From DASUPK01 sp963804595 (GTDB lineage: Bacteria; Actinomycetota; Thermoleophilia; Solirubrobacterales; 70-9): a DNA stretch of 64,000 nucleotides. The stretch covers positions 124,001 to 188,000 of the forward strand of contig CAWDQZ010000004.1 of assembly GCA_963804595.1 (NCBI GenBank), written 5' to 3'. The notes beneath the pieces are model-generated. The model saw only the letters and a program-made list of their open reading frames with translations. It did no database searches and had not been told where the DNA came from. Each line of letters starts with the position of its first letter. Positions within the stretch are counted from its first letter, which is position 1. Shown piece after piece: positions 18,714 through 26,997 of the stretch. A program made the translations under genes and the position numbers.

Positions 18714-19997
18714 CTATTCGACCGGCGACGGGCGGGGCGGGAAGATCTTCTGCATCCGCGCCAGCTGCCTCAGCGAGCCGCGCGGCTTCAGCTTCCTCCG
18801 GAGCATCGCCTTGCGCGCGTCCTGGCCGCGGACCGAGATGTCGATCCAGTCGGCCCAGCTCGTCCGCAGAGTGACGTCCGGATCGGCGGCGAGACCCTTC
18901 TCGGCGCTGGTCGAGCCGTTGTCGATCCGCACATGCCAGGGCTCGGCGTCCTCGAAGCGCCACTGGATCGTCACCGGGCTGTCGACCGCGTCGGTGCGGG
19001 CGGAGCGGGCGATGATGTCGAAGAGGATCTCCTCGACCTCCGGGTTGACCTCAGGCCTGCCGTTCGGCTCTCCCATCACGCCGGCCTTGAGCAGCTTGAT
19101 CTGGCGCTCGGCCCGCTCCTCGTGCGGCATCTCGGGGTCGAACGGGTAGACGCCGGGCATCTCCGAGAGCGGATAGCCGGTCGCCTTCCATTTCATCTCG
19201 ACCGACTTCATGCCGAACGCATAGAGCTGCGGGAGCGTGAAGCCGTACTCGGTCGTGTAGCGCTCGTCCCAGTTCGGCGGCACGAAGATCCCGGTCACGT
19301 ATGGCAGGACCTCCCTGAGAAGCTCCGCGGCTGCGGCCTTGCACTCGTCGGACTCGGCGAACAGCTCGGAGAGGACCTTGACCCCGAAGCCGATGTGGCG
19401 CTGCTCGTCCCGCGAGACCTTCTCCATCCCCGCGCTGAAGCCCGGCATCGTGCCGGCCTTGACGAAGAAGTCCTCGATGAAGTGCTGGGTCGGCTGGGCC
19501 ATCGTCGCTTCGATGACCATGTGGTAGAGCGTGATCGCCTGGGCGAACTTCGGAAGGGAGCGGTCGGTATGGAGCTCGTCGACCATCTGCTCGAGCCGCC
19601 CGAAGACGTTGCGGTACCCCCAGCCCAGCTCGGGGAGGGTGGCTTCGAGGCCGGTGGCGATGTCGCCCTCGATGCCGATGACCTCCTTGAAGAAGCGATA
19701 GAAGAAGACGGCGTGGCGGGCCTCGTCGACCTGCTGCGTCGCGAGGAAGTACTTCTGCTCCTCCTTGGGGGCGGCCTCGATGTACGGGGAGAGGCCGTCG
19801 GTGACCGCATCCTCGCCGTAGAAGAACATCGAATAGACCCACATGGCGGACATCCGCTGGATCTCGGAGAGCGCTTCCCAGCCGTGCTTGTCCTCGGTGA
19901 AGTCGAGCTCGGTCGCCTTCCAGTGGCCCTCTTCCCAGCGGCGGTAGAGGTCGTCGTAGGTGATCTGCTGGGCGATGCTCTGCTGCGCGACCGACAC
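18714..19997 (-). CDS. Ribonucleotide-reductase-R2-like diiron protein fused to an SCP2 domain
   Basis: A 427-residue two-domain protein. Residues 1-285 are a ferritin-like four-helix bundle with R2-type metal ligands: Glu in FFYGEDAVTD, ExxH in QVDEARHAVFF, Glu in MVIEATMAQP, and ExxH in RDEQRHIGFG. Residues 315-415 are a sterol-carrier-protein-2-like lipid-binding domain (TIQWRFEDAEPWHVRIDNGS, VTLRTSWADWIDISVRGQ). The likely role is O2-dependent oxidation of a bound lipid, not ribonucleotide reduction, since no radical Tyr context or partner is nearby. ATG at 19997. It diverges from a TetR gene, and a palindromic operator lies between the two, so lipid-responsive repression is likely. Confidence 0.85.
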   Translation of the reverse strand: MSVAQQSIAQQITYDDLYRRWEEGHWKATELDFTEDKHGWEALSEIQRMSAMWVYSMFFYGEDAVTDGLSPYIEAAPKEEQKYFLATQQVDEARHAVFFYRFFKEVIGIEGDIATGLEATLPELGWGYRNVFGRLEQMVDELHTDRSLPKFAQAITLYHMVIEATMAQPTQHFIEDFFVKAGTMPGFSAGMEKVSRDEQRHIGFGVKVLSELFAESDECKAAAAELLREVLPYVTGIFVPPNWDERYTTEYGFTLPQLYAFGMKSVEMKWKATGYPLSEMPGVYPFDPEMPHEERAERQIKLLKAGVMGEPNGRPEVNPEVEEILFDIIARSARTDAVDSPVTIQWRFEDAEPWHVRIDNGSTSAEKGLAADPDVTLRTSWADWIDISVRGQDARKAMLRRKLKPRGSLRQLARMQKIFPPRPSPVE

Positions 19998-20063
19998 GGC
20001 GCACTCCTCTCGTCTTCATCACATTCGGCGGCGCAAACACCGCCGCCGCATCGATGCGTATAG

Positions 20064-20085
20064 TAACTGACTGACCAGTCAGTTA
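20064..20085. promoter_or_regulatory. TetR-type palindromic operator
   Basis: TAACTGACT (20064-20072) and AGTCAGTTA (20077-20085) are exact inverted repeats around GACC. The centre TGACTGACCAGTCA is the form commonly bound by TetR proteins. It lies between the diiron/SCP2 gene and the TetR gene, 6 bp before the TetR GTG. A TATAGT at 20059-20064 could be a -10 element overlapping the site. Confidence 0.8.
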
Positions 20086-20090
20086 GTAGC

Positions 20091-20738
20091 GTGAGTCCCG
20101 TCACACAAGCCAAGGCCCCCACGCGCTCCCGGATGAGCGCGGCCGATCGTCGCGATGCGATTCTCGACGCGGCCCGCTACGCCTTCGCGGAGCGCGGCTA
20201 CCACGAGACCTCGCTCGACGCTGTCGCGGAACGGGCGGGCGTCTCGAAGGCCCTGCTCTACGAGCACTTCTCCTCCAAGCGCGAGCTCTATGTGGCGATG
20301 CTCGAGATGCATGTCCACGAGCTGGTCGAGCGGATCAGCGGCGCGGTTGCAGGCGCCGAGCCCGGCGAGGCGCGGATGCGGGCGGGAGTGCAGGCGTTCT
20401 TCGCCTTCGTCGAGGAACGGCGGGGCGCCTGGCGGATCATGTTCCGGAATGCCGATGACCCCGATGTCGCGGTACGGCTGGATCGCCTGCGCGACGAGGT
20501 GGCCACCGCGATCATCCAGCTGATGAGCGAGGAGGCCGAGCGGAAGGGACTCGACTTCCCCAACCTTCCTCAGACCGTGGAGATGATCGCCCAGCAGATG
20601 GTGGGAGCGATGCAGTCGCTCGCCGACTGGTGGGACCTTCACCGCAAGGTCCCGAAGGACGAGGTCGTTCAGGCGGCGATGGATTTCGCCTGGATCGGCC
20701 AGGAGCGGATCAGCCAGGGGCAGCGCTGGGCAGGTTAG
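20091..20738 (+). CDS. TetR-family regulator, probable repressor of the diiron/SCP2 gene
   Basis: A 215-residue TetR protein. The helix-turn-helix is AERGYHETSLDAVAERAGVS with recognition helix KALLYEHFSSKRELY (residues 35-65). The C-terminal domain (AGVQAFFAFVEERRGAWRIM, VEMIAQQMVGAMQSLADWWD) resembles regulators of fatty-acid and lipid metabolism. GTG at 20091 is used because the operator palindrome ends 5 bp before it. The gene diverges from the diiron/SCP2 gene; the shared operator predicts autoregulation plus repression of that gene, with a lipid-type inducer (inference). Its last 29 bp overlap the stop of the convergent MFS gene. Confidence 0.92.
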   Translation: MSPVTQAKAPTRSRMSAADRRDAILDAARYAFAERGYHETSLDAVAERAGVSKALLYEHFSSKRELYVAMLEMHVHELVERISGAVAGAEPGEARMRAGVQAFFAFVEERRGAWRIMFRNADDPDVAVRLDRLRDEVATAIIQLMSEEAERKGLDFPNLPQTVEMIAQQMVGAMQSLADWWDLHRKVPKDEVVQAAMDFAWIGQERISQGQRWAG

Positions 20739-21885
20739 GCTCGGGTCGGCGAGGCGGGACCGGAGGTCTCGCGTTCAATGCCAGGGTGAGCAGGGTGAAC
20801 GCCGCGAGCCCCGCGAAGGCGAGGTCCGCGTCGCCGCTGGCCAGAGCTGCGCCGAACGCTGGGATCACCGGGATCGCGAAGATCCCGGTCCCGACCTGCA
20901 TCAGCCCGAGGCTGCCGATCGGCCGGTCCGGGAGGACCCGCTCTGCCTCGTCGTAGTAGAGCGGGTAGGGCAGGGAGAGTCCGATCGCCATCAGGACCAG
21001 GGACACCACCGCGACGCCGGTGGAATCCCCCTCGCCGAGCAAGACGAGCCCGCCCGCCCCGAGGGCCAGCCCCACGATCACCAGCATCGAGGGACTGGCT
21101 CCGGAGGAGGTCATCCGGCCCGCGACGTCCCGCATCACCGCCGAGATCCCGAACAGCGCGAAGGCGAGCCCGCCCGCCTCGGCCGCGGACATGTCGTAGC
21201 CGATGATCAGGAAATGGACCAGCCAGGCGCCGACGACCAGCGGGATGGTGAGGGTGGTGAGCCCGAGCAGCTGCACCCGCCACCAGGCCTGGCTGGTGAG
21301 ACACTCCCGCGCAAGTCCCTCGCCCTCGGAGGCGGTCCGGGGGATCTCCACATGTTCATTGGGCAGGATGGGCAATGCGATCGCGGCGAGCGCCGCGGTG
21401 ATCAAGAAGGCGACTCGCCAGCTGACGTCCGCCCCCTCGAGCACGCTGCCCAGGAAGAGCGCAGCAGCGACGCCGAGGGTGAGCCCGGCCCCGAACAGCC
21501 CGACCATCCTCACCCCACCGACCGCGCGGGCGTAGGCCGGGATAAAGACCGCTGCGATCCCGAAGGCAATACCGGCGAAGACTCGGCCGACAGCCAGGAC
21601 GCCGACGGAATCTCCCGCCGCGAAGACGATGTTCCCAACCGCCGAGAGCACGCAGCATGCCCAGATTCCCACGAGGACGCGGATCTTCCGCGCCAGCGCC
21701 GCGCCCGCCAGGCTGCCCAACGCCGAGCCCGCGAAGAAGAACGCCCCGGAGAGCAGGCCGACCTCGCCGAGGCCGATCTCGAACTCCTGCTGCAGTGAGC
21801 CGACCACCGGGCCGACGTTCCCGCAGTTCCAACCAACTATGGCCGCGGCGAGGACGAAGACGCCGCAGCTGCGGCGTATGGACAC
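20710..21885 (-). CDS. Major facilitator superfamily transporter
   Basis: A 391-residue integral membrane protein with about 12 hydrophobic segments in two halves, typical of MFS permeases. The loop 2-3 region contains GSALGSLAGAALARKIRVLV, a weak form of the GxLaDrxGrr motif. N-terminal MSIRRSCGVFVLAAAIVGWN enters the membrane at once, with no signal peptide. Substrate cannot be assigned; the family moves sugars, drugs and acids by proton symport or antiport. It lies downstream of glyS and a GNAT gene in the same direction with short gaps (22 bp to the GNAT stop), so it may share their transcript. It overlaps the TetR gene by 29 bp at its 3' end. Confidence 0.88.
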   Translation of the reverse strand: MSIRRSCGVFVLAAAIVGWNCGNVGPVVGSLQQEFEIGLGEVGLLSGAFFFAGSALGSLAGAALARKIRVLVGIWACCVLSAVGNIVFAAGDSVGVLAVGRVFAGIAFGIAAVFIPAYARAVGGVRMVGLFGAGLTLGVAAALFLGSVLEGADVSWRVAFLITAALAAIALPILPNEHVEIPRTASEGEGLARECLTSQAWWRVQLLGLTTLTIPLVVGAWLVHFLIIGYDMSAAEAGGLAFALFGISAVMRDVAGRMTSSGASPSMLVIVGLALGAGGLVLLGEGDSTGVAVVSLVLMAIGLSLPYPLYYDEAERVLPDRPIGSLGLMQVGTGIFAIPVIPAFGAALASGDADLAFAGLAAFTLLTLALNARPPVPPRRPEPNLPSAAPG

Positions 21886-21907
21886 GCCTGGCTTCTACCG
21901 GAAGCGG

Positions 21908-22817
21908 CTAGACGCCGCCGAGTTCCTTCTCGTACACGAGCCAGCCGAGCGCCGGCGCCATCCCGGCGCGCTCATAGAGGCGAAACGCGCCGCTGTCGCT
22001 CGCGGCGTCGACGCCGAGCCCGACGTTGTGCTCGCCGCGCTCCCAGAAGCGCCCGAACGAGTCGGCGAGGAGCGTCGCGCCCACGCCCTGCCTGCGCCAC
22101 GGGCGACGGGTGAAGAGGACGTTGATCCAGCCGCCGCCGTACGTGTCGCCCGTGCAGATCGTCCCGGCGGCGAGCTCGTCCCCGGCGCGGACGACGCACC
22201 AGAGCGTCGGGTCGAAGCGCTCGCTCGCGAGGTGCTCCTTCGACCAGGACTCGAAGTCGCTCGGGGTGAAGTCCCAGACATCCGCGAACGTCTCCTGGTG
22301 CGCGGCATGGAACTCGAGCGCGTCACGCTCCGGGTCGAACGGGACGACGCGCAGCCCGTCCGGCCACTCGGGTGCAGGCGGCGGCGTCTCGAGCTCGATG
22401 CGCAGCTCTCGGAAGACACGCACAGAGCCGTAGCCGAGGGACTCGAGCAGGCGCGCGGGCGGGGAAGTCGGCCTCCAAGATGGCGTTTTGGATCCTGTGT
22501 GCCCGGTGGCCCGCCGCGTCCTCCTCGAGCCCGGTCGCAATCAGCCGCCCGATCCCGCGCCCGTGCGCGTCGGGGTGGACGTAGCCCTCGACGCGCCACA
22601 GCTCGCCTCGCTCTCGCACCAGGCCGTAGCCGACGATGCGGTCGCCGTCGCGGACGACGCGCGTGTCCTGCCCGAGGTCCACGTCGGACCATTCCTCCTC
22701 GAGATCGGCCTGCGAGTACGCGCTCTGGCCGTACAACGACGACTCGAGCGCCGCGACGACCTCGACCACCGCCGCCGCGTCGGCGCCGACGGCGGGCGTG
22801 GCGAAAGCGGGTTCCAT
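21908..22817 (-). pseudogene. Tandem-GNAT acetyltransferase, frameshifted between domains
   Basis: Two GNAT domains lie in adjacent frames of one gene. The first (22817 to about 22455) has the acetyl-CoA loop VHPDAHGRGIGRLIATGL. The second resumes with PPARLLESLGYGSVRVFREL and carries its own loop RRPWRRQGVGATLLADS and C-terminal AFRLYERAGMAPALGWLVYE. Together they give about 302 residues, like known double-GNAT proteins of mycothiol-synthase type. The break is in the GC-rich run near 22450-22465, where one extra base explains the shift. It starts 3 bp after the glyS stop. The substrate is unknown; similarity to mycothiol synthase is in architecture only. Confidence 0.75.
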
Positions 22818-22820
22818 GGT

Positions 22821-24164
22821 TCAGGAGGCCTTGAGCCGGCCGGTGAGCTCCTCAGCGAGCTCCGCGATCGGAATCCGGACCTGTTCGAGGGAGTCGCGGT
22901 CGCGGAGGGTGACGGTGTCGTCGTCCATCGTCTGGTGGTCGACGGTGATCCCCCAGGGGGTGCCGATCTCGTCCTGCCGGCGGTACCGCTTGCCGATCGA
23001 GCCCCCGGTGTCGTACTCGGCGGGCATCAGCTCGCGCAGGGTCTCGTAGATCCCGCGAGCCTTCTCGGGCTGCCCGTCCTTGTTGACGAGCGGCAGGACG
23101 GCGGCCTTGACCGGCGCCAGCTTGGGATGGAGCCGCAGGACGGTGCGCTCGCGCCCCTCGACCTCCTCGGTCTCGTAGGCGTCGATCATGAAGGCGAGCA
23201 TCGCGCGGTCGACCCCGGCCGCTGGCTCGACCACGTATGGGACGTAGCGCTCGCCGCTGCCCGAGTCGACGTACTCCAGCTTCTCGCCGGAGAACTTCGC
23301 GTGCTGGGTGAGGTCGAAGTCGCCGCGGTTGGCGATGCCCTCGAGCTCGGACCAGCCCATGGGGAAGAGATACTCGACGTCGGAGGTCGCGCTCGAGTAG
23401 TGGGAGAGCTCATCGGCTCCGTGGGCGCGGAGCCGCAGCTTCTCGGACCGGATGCCGAGGTCGGTGTACCAGCGCAGCCGCTCCTCCATCCAGTACTCGT
23501 GCCACTGGCCGACGTCAGCCGGGGGGACGAAGAACTCCATCTCCATCTGCTCGAACTCGAAGGTGCGGAAGATGAAGTTGCCGGGGGTGATCTCGTTGCG
23601 GAAGGACTTGCCGATCTGGGCGATCCCGAACGGTGGCTTCTTGCGGGAGAACTGCAGGACGTTCTTGAAGTTGATGAAGATGCCCTGGGCGGTCTCGGGC
23701 CGCAGGTAGGCCTTGTTCGACTCGTCCTGCACCGGGCCCACGAAGGTCTCGAACATCAGGTTGAACTGGCGCGGCTCCGAGAGCTCGCCGCCGCAGACCG
23801 GGCAGCTGATCGCGCCCTCGGCATCTTCCGAGCCGAGCTGCTCCTCGCGCAGGTCGTCCTCCCGGAAGCGCTGCTTGCACTCGCCCAAGCATTGGACGAG
23901 CGGATCGGTGAAGCCGGCGAGGTGTCCCGAGGCTTCCCAGACCTTCGGGTTCTGGATGATCGCCGAGTCGAGCGCCACGATGTCGTCGCGTTCCTGCAGC
24001 ATCGAGCGCCACCACTCGTTCTTGACGTTGTTCTTGAGCAGCACGCCGTAGTGCCCGTAGTCGTAGGTGTTCCGGAATCCGCCGTAGATCTCCGACGCGG
24101 GAAAGATGAATCCGCGCCGCTTGCAGAGCGCGACGATCTCCTCGAGCCTGGTCAGCTCAGCCAT
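22821..24164 (-). CDS. glyS: Glycyl-tRNA synthetase, single-chain (alpha2) type
   Basis: A 447-residue class II aminoacyl-tRNA synthetase that charges tRNA-Gly. It is the homodimeric form: LEEIVALCKRRGFIFPASEI at the start, GGFRNTYDYGHYGVLLKNN, motif 2 region IAQIGKSFRNEITPGNFIFR, EFEQMEMEFF, and motif 3 plus C-terminal anticodon-binding domain (LAPVKAAVLPLVNKDGQ, GSIGKRYRRQDEIGTPWGIT). A zinc-knuckle-like insert has CPVCGG. The ATG at 24164 (MAELTRLEE) was chosen; 21 upstream codons are poorly conserved-looking. It heads a minus-strand run with the GNAT and MFS genes. I saw no T-box leader. Confidence 0.97.
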   Translation of the reverse strand: MAELTRLEEIVALCKRRGFIFPASEIYGGFRNTYDYGHYGVLLKNNVKNEWWRSMLQERDDIVALDSAIIQNPKVWEASGHLAGFTDPLVQCLGECKQRFREDDLREEQLGSEDAEGAISCPVCGGELSEPRQFNLMFETFVGPVQDESNKAYLRPETAQGIFINFKNVLQFSRKKPPFGIAQIGKSFRNEITPGNFIFRTFEFEQMEMEFFVPPADVGQWHEYWMEERLRWYTDLGIRSEKLRLRAHGADELSHYSSATSDVEYLFPMGWSELEGIANRGDFDLTQHAKFSGEKLEYVDSGSGERYVPYVVEPAAGVDRAMLAFMIDAYETEEVEGRERTVLRLHPKLAPVKAAVLPLVNKDGQPEKARGIYETLRELMPAEYDTGGSIGKRYRRQDEIGTPWGITVDHQTMDDDTVTLRDRDSLEQVRIPIAELAEELTGRLKAS

Positions 24165-24244
24165 CGGCGCAGCGTAAACGGACTCCTTCGCGGACGGACG
24201 CGTGCGTAGTGGACGCGCCGCGGGCACTACCCTCCTGCTTCCCG

Positions 24245-24547
24245 ATGCCCACTTACGAGTACCGCTGCCAGAACGGACACACCTTCGAGGTGATCCAGAG
24301 CATGTCCGACGACCCCGTCGAGACCTGCGAGGTATGCGGGGCGCCGGTCGAGCGGGTCTTCCACCCCATCGCGGTGCACTTCAAGGGATCGGGCTTCTAC
24401 ACCACCGACTACGCCAAGAAGGCGAAGACCACCGCGAACAAGGACGGCGACTCCTCCACGAGCGATTCCGGCTCGACCTCGGAGTCCTCCGGCGAGAAGT
24501 CGTCCTCGAGCGGCGACAAGACCGCCACGAGCACGAGCTCGGACTGA
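24245..24547 (+). CDS. FmdB-family zinc-ribbon protein with Ser/Lys-rich tail
   Basis: A 100-residue protein. Residues 1-55 form the FmdB regulatory zinc ribbon: MPTYEYRCQNGHTFEVIQSM, then TCEVCGAPVERVFHPIAVHF, with one zinc pair at C8 and the CEVC pair. GSGFYTTDYAKK is the usual family end. Beyond it a low-complexity tail of Ser, Thr, Asp and Lys makes up a third of the protein, as in many actinobacterial members. Function is poorly known (amide-responsive regulation in the founding case). ATG 24245 is the family start. It diverges from glyS by 80 bp and converges on the LCP gene, with a long hairpin between them. Confidence 0.9.
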   Translation: MPTYEYRCQNGHTFEVIQSMSDDPVETCEVCGAPVERVFHPIAVHFKGSGFYTTDYAKKAKTTANKDGDSSTSDSGSTSESSGEKSSSSGDKTATSTSSD

Positions 24548-24556
24548 CTCACACCG

Positions 24557-24602
24557 CGAACGTCCCGAGGTACCCCCTATGGCGACCAGCGCGGGACGTT
24601 CG
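24557..24602. terminator. Hairpin between convergent genes, probable terminator
   Basis: CGAACGTCCCG (24557-24567) pairs exactly with CGGGACGTTCG (24592-24602), an 11-bp stem with a 24-base loop. It lies between the FmdB-like gene and the convergent LCP gene. There is no T tract, so termination may depend on other factors; the position is the main support. Confidence 0.6.
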
Positions 24603-24607
24603 GAGGG

Positions 24608-25966
24608 CTACGGCGAGCACTCGGCGTGGTGCGGCGGGTCTGAGCCCGTCAGCTCCTTGACGGCCTGCACGCACTCGCTCTGGGGAATCTGGAGGCTGCC
24701 TCCGGGGCCGGATGAGATCGCTGCCTTGTTGCCGCCGAGCACGTTGGTGGCGCCGCTGCCGCCGAGGATGGCCGCGATCGCGACCTGCGGCAGCGTGAAC
24801 CCGCCCATGTCGCTGATGAACGCCTTCGGCGCATCCCAGCCGATGAACGGGCCCTTGATGAAGTTGTAGGGAAAGCGGGTGATGCTGGTGAGGCGGTCCT
24901 TGATCCCGTTGAGGATCTGCTGTTGGCGGGCCGCCCGGTCGCGATCGTCCTCGGCCGGGTTGCAGTTGTTGTGCCGTAGCCGCGCGTAGGCGAGCGCCTT
25001 GTCGCCCTGCAGCGTCACCTCGCCCGGCGGCAGCTTGAGCGAGACCCCGCCCTGCTTCTTGCCGCCGTCGACGTCGCCGCAGACCACGGCCCCCTTCTTG
25101 TCCGAGTTACCGGGCACGTCGATCTTGACCCCGCCGATCGTGTTGATGAACTCGGCGAAGCCGTCGAAGTTGACGATCACGATGTGGTTGATGTCGATCC
25201 CGAGGAAGTTCTCGACGGTCTTGATCGTCGAAGCGGGGTTGCCATTGGGGCTGCTGGTGTTGCAGGCGAGCGAGGCGTTGATCTTCTGGTCACCGCAGTC
25301 CGGGATCGCCGCGAAGCTGTCGCGCGGGATCGAGAGCTTGTGGAACGACGTCAGGGAGGCGTGCAGGACCATGATCGTGTCCGCGCGCGGTGGCCCCTGT
25401 CCCTCGCTGCCCTCGGCGTTCTTCTGCGTCTTCCCGCGTCGGTCGCCGCCGAGGATGAGGATGTTCTGCCCGAGCAGGACGTCGGGGCCGCCCTTGAGCG
25501 CGTCCTTGGCGGACTGCGGGAGCTTCCCCTTCTGGATCTGGGCGGAGACGGCGAAGGTGATGAAGCTGAGCAGCAGCCAGCCGACGCAGATGATCAGCAC
25601 CCAGCGCAGCCAGGGCCGCTTGCCGCCCACCATGCGCCGCAAGCGACCGCGCCAGCCCCCCTCGGCGGTGTCGGACCTGATGCTCGCGAGGCTCGGCTTG
25701 CGGAGGCGGTCGCGCAGGCTCGGACGAGAGCGGTAGACGCGATAGGGCGGTTTCTCCCGCCGCTCGCCAGGCTGCCTGCGCTGCGGCGCGTCACGCTTCT
25801 CACCCGAGCGGCCCTTGCGCCCGTAGACCTTGTAGTCGGGTTTCTTGCCGGATCCGCCCTCGCCGGAGCCCCCGGACTCGCCGGGTTTCTGGGGCTTCTC
25901 GGGCTTGCCGCTGCCCTCGGAGCCACCGTTCCGCCGCGGCGGCCGATCATCTCCTGCCGGAGACAT
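24608..25966 (-). CDS. LytR-CpsA-Psr (LCP) family cell-wall glycopolymer ligase
   Basis: A 452-residue membrane-anchored enzyme that transfers lipid-linked glycopolymers such as teichoic acid or arabinogalactan onto peptidoglycan. The N-terminal 120 residues are cytoplasmic, Gly/Lys/Arg-rich and low-complexity. One TM helix follows (WVLIICVGWLLLSFITFAVS, about 127-147), then the extracellular LCP domain: NILILGGDRRG, RADTIMVLHASL, LSIPRDSFAAIPDC, HIVIVNFDGFAEFINTIGGV and LAYARLRHNNCNPAEDDRDR. The conserved Asp and Arg residues that bind the pyrophosphate lipid are present. The long basic cytoplasmic tail is larger than usual. ATG at 25966; it diverges from the ROK kinase gene. Confidence 0.93.
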   Translation of the reverse strand: MSPAGDDRPPRRNGGSEGSGKPEKPQKPGESGGSGEGGSGKKPDYKVYGRKGRSGEKRDAPQRRQPGERREKPPYRVYRSRPSLRDRLRKPSLASIRSDTAEGGWRGRLRRMVGGKRPWLRWVLIICVGWLLLSFITFAVSAQIQKGKLPQSAKDALKGGPDVLLGQNILILGGDRRGKTQKNAEGSEGQGPPRADTIMVLHASLTSFHKLSIPRDSFAAIPDCGDQKINASLACNTSSPNGNPASTIKTVENFLGIDINHIVIVNFDGFAEFINTIGGVKIDVPGNSDKKGAVVCGDVDGGKKQGGVSLKLPPGEVTLQGDKALAYARLRHNNCNPAEDDRDRAARQQQILNGIKDRLTSITRFPYNFIKGPFIGWDAPKAFISDMGGFTLPQVAIAAILGGSGATNVLGGNKAAISSGPGGSLQIPQSECVQAVKELTGSDPPHHAECSP

Positions 25967-26038
25967 GGGGTATCAATACTGGCGCATGGCGCCGGACCCT
26001 TCCTGCTCGGCGACCTCGTCCAAGACCCGGACGAGGTC

Positions 26039-26995
26039 GTGACCCCTCGGGAGACCATCGGAGTCGACCTCGGGGGGACCAAGATGGCGGTCGGGGTCGT
26101 CGACTCCGACCAGAAAGTCCACTACCAGGGGCGGGAGGCCTCGACCGGCCTCAGCGAGGAGAAGCTGATCGAGGAGCTCGGCAGGGAGATGGCCGATGCC
26201 AAGGCGGCGCGGCCCGACGTGGTCGCCGCGGGTCTGGGCATCCCGGCGACGATCGACTTCGACCGTGGCGTGGCCATCCACGCGGTCAATCTGACGATCA
26301 CGGACGTCCCGATCCGCGACCTGATGGAGGAGCGCCTCGGACTCCCGGTCTACGTCGACAACGACGCCACCGTCGCGGCGCTGGCCGAGCACCTCTACGG
26401 CGCCGGGCGAGGCGCGCAGAACGTCGTGATGCTCACCATCGGCACCGGCATCGGCGGCGGGTTGATCCTCAACGGCGAGATCTATCGCGGCTCCACCGGC
26501 GCCGGCGCGGAACTCGGGCACATCGTGATCGAGGAGGACGGCCCCCCCTGCCAGGGGAACTGCCCGAACCACGGCTGCGTCGAGGCGCTCGCCTCAGGGA
26601 CCGCGATCGCCAAGGCAGGCATGGAGGCGGCCGGGCGGGATCCCGACTCGGCGCTGGGGAAGGCTCTCGCCGAGGGGCCGATCGAGGGGCGGACGGTCAC
26701 CGAGCTCGCGCTGGCCGGGGACGGGCCGGCGCGCGAGGTCGTCGCGCAGGCCGGCCGCCACATCGGCGTGGCGCTGAGCAGCCTGGCCAACATCTTCGAT
26801 CCGGACGTCTTCGTGATCGGTGGGGGTGTCTCGGTCGTGGGGGACCTGCTGTTGGACCCCGCCCGCAAGGAGCTCCGCTCTCGAGCGCTGCCCCCACAGA
26901 ATGAGCGGCCGGTCAAACTGGCCGAGCTCGGCCCCGACGCGGGGCTGATCGGCGCCGCGGCGATGGCCCTGATCGAGCTCGACAAGGAGCGATAG
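26039..26995 (+). CDS. ROK-family glucokinase/sugar kinase
   Basis: A 318-residue ROK kinase. The phosphate-1 motif IGVDLGGTKMAVGVV opens the protein, then LGIPATIDFDRG, the catalytic Asp in VDNDATVAALAEH, TIGTGIGGGLIL, and the ROK zinc-binding motif with Cys in EEDGPPCQGNCPNHGCVEAL, typical of bacterial glucokinases. The role is glucose to glucose-6-phosphate by ATP, or a polyphosphate-dependent variant; this cannot be told apart here. I start at GTG 26039 because the upstream codons run antisense through the LCP gene. Its stop is followed after 2 bp by rsmI, giving a two-gene unit. Confidence 0.92.
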   Translation: MTPRETIGVDLGGTKMAVGVVDSDQKVHYQGREASTGLSEEKLIEELGREMADAKAARPDVVAAGLGIPATIDFDRGVAIHAVNLTITDVPIRDLMEERLGLPVYVDNDATVAALAEHLYGAGRGAQNVVMLTIGTGIGGGLILNGEIYRGSTGAGAELGHIVIEEDGPPCQGNCPNHGCVEALASGTAIAKAGMEAAGRDPDSALGKALAEGPIEGRTVTELALAGDGPAREVVAQAGRHIGVALSSLANIFDPDVFVIGGGVSVVGDLLLDPARKELRSRALPPQNERPVKLAELGPDAGLIGAAAMALIELDKER

Positions 26996-26997
26996 GG

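Noticed and set aside
22488..24209. 573-codon plus-strand open frame opposite glyS and the GNAT gene
   Set aside because: Glycyl-tRNA synthetase on the minus strand explains this stretch completely; the plus frame shows no motif, and its acidic, Leu/Val-rich composition is typical of an antisense shadow.
24165..24244. T-box or glycine riboswitch upstream of glyS
   Set aside because: The 80-bp gap to the divergent FmdB gene is too short and shows no specifier loop or T-box core.
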